The notes below the pieces were generated by a model, which was not told the origin of the DNA, did not search any database, and saw only the letters and a program-made list of their open reading frames with translations. Of a DNA stretch of 5,185 bases, positions 4,688 through 5,185 are shown in pieces. Within the stretch, counting starts at the first letter, position 1, and each line of letters begins with the position of its first letter. The stretch is from Micavibrio sp. UBA2020 (lineage in GTDB: Bacteria > Pseudomonadota > Alphaproteobacteria > Micavibrionales > UBA2020), in contig DDBY01000210.1 of assembly GCA_002334985.1 (NCBI GenBank), forward strand, positions 1 through 5,185, written 5' to 3'. A program made the position numbers and the translations under genes.

Positions 4688-5185
4688 TTAGAAGCTGATG
4701 TCGGTACCGATGGTGAACTGGGTGAATTCTTCTTCAGCACCAGCAACCGGAGCTTCGCCCCAAGCCAGAGCGCCGCGGAAGGTCATGCCAGGACCGAAGG
4801 TGTAACCACCACCAACAGTTGCTTTGTAGGATTCTACGTCTGCACCAGCGAGTTCGTCTTCGCGGTTCAGGTAGGAAGCACCAGCGTGCCAGGGACCGTT
4901 GTCCCAAGCAGCGCCGACAACCCAGGTCGTGGTTTCGAGGTCAGCCGTGTTAGCTACGTCAGCTTCATCTTCTTCCAGGTAAACTGCACCGAAGGAGAAC
5001 GCGTTCCAAGCAACGTTGAAACCAACGTTCCAGCCTTCCGGCTCAGAGCCGCCAGCTGCGTTATCAACCGTGGTGTAGCCAGCGCCGACGCTGATGCCAA
5101 CGCCTTCGAATTGACCATCCCAGCGTGCTGCGATTTCCCAAGCGTCTTCAAAGCCGGTCGTGCCCATAACGCCGATACCGTTTTC
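4688..5185 (-). CDS. Gram-negative porin, C-terminal 165 residues; 5' end outside window
   Basis: This is the last part of a general diffusion porin, a trimeric beta-barrel that lets small solutes cross the outer membrane. The visible part is a series of amphipathic strands rich in Gly, Ala, Trp and Tyr (for example WEIAARWDGQFEGVGISVGAGY, given here only as a pattern of alternating residues near visible residues 17-38). Acidic loops separate the strands. It ends in FTQFTIGTDISF, whose terminal Phe is the classic porin signal for BAM-mediated insertion. It resembles the Gram-negative porin family common in Rhodospirillales and related alphaproteobacteria. Codon choice differs from the neighbours, with many GGT, GCT, GTT, AAC and GAA codons and less GC in third positions, as expected for a very highly expressed gene. 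The strong terminator downstream fits this. The start and signal peptide lie past base 5185. Confidence 0.88.
   Translation of the reverse strand, partial: ENGIGVMGTTGFEDAWEIAARWDGQFEGVGISVGAGYTTVDNAAGGSEPEGWNVGFNVAWNAFSFGAVYLEEDEADVANTADLETTTWVVGAAWDNGPWHAGASYLNREDELAGADVESYKATVGGGYTFGPGMTFRGALAWGEAPVAGAEEEFTQFTIGTDISF

Overview
The window is GC-rich chromosomal DNA from a Gram-negative bacterium. The thiolase sequence, the class A penicillin-binding protein and the porin style are most like Alphaproteobacteria, but this assignment is a judgement from protein character and was not searched. All six recognisable genes lie on the minus strand, so transcription runs from high to low coordinates. 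No long plus-strand reading frame is convincing.

Layout in the direction of transcription. (1) 5185-4688 is the C-terminal part of an outer-membrane porin, cut by the window edge. A run of three hairpins follows, the last being a clear rho-independent terminator. (2) 4606-4121 is about 490 bases without a gene. It carries two 107-base copies (4213-4319, 4411-4517) of an interspersed dyad repeat. (3) 4120-3884 is a 78-residue protein with one membrane segment and a CxxC pair. (4) 3802-3044 is an unassigned outer-membrane beta-barrel protein with a TTG start and its own promoter. (5) 3043-2803 holds a third, shortened repeat copy and a strong promoter overlapped by a 9-base direct repeat. (6) 2802-2107 is a TIM-barrel protein related to phosphoribosylanthranilate isomerase (TrpF) that appears to lack the catalytic cysteine. 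(7) 1939-746 is a complete acetyl-CoA acetyltransferase (thiolase). (8) 719-1 is the start of a class A penicillin-binding protein (peptidoglycan glycosyltransferase), cut by the window edge.

The genes do not form one obvious pathway. Three products belong to the envelope (porin, beta-barrel protein, penicillin-binding protein), one is probably an inner-membrane protein, and two are cytoplasmic. The thiolase and penicillin-binding protein genes are 26 bases apart with no terminator between them and may be co-transcribed. The TrpF-like gene and the beta-barrel gene each have a recognisable promoter.

I see no phage, CRISPR, toxin-antitoxin or other defence-like cassette, and no new multigene system. 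The points most worth a second look are the TrpF-like protein with its promoter repeat, the modular repeat family, and the small CxxC membrane protein.
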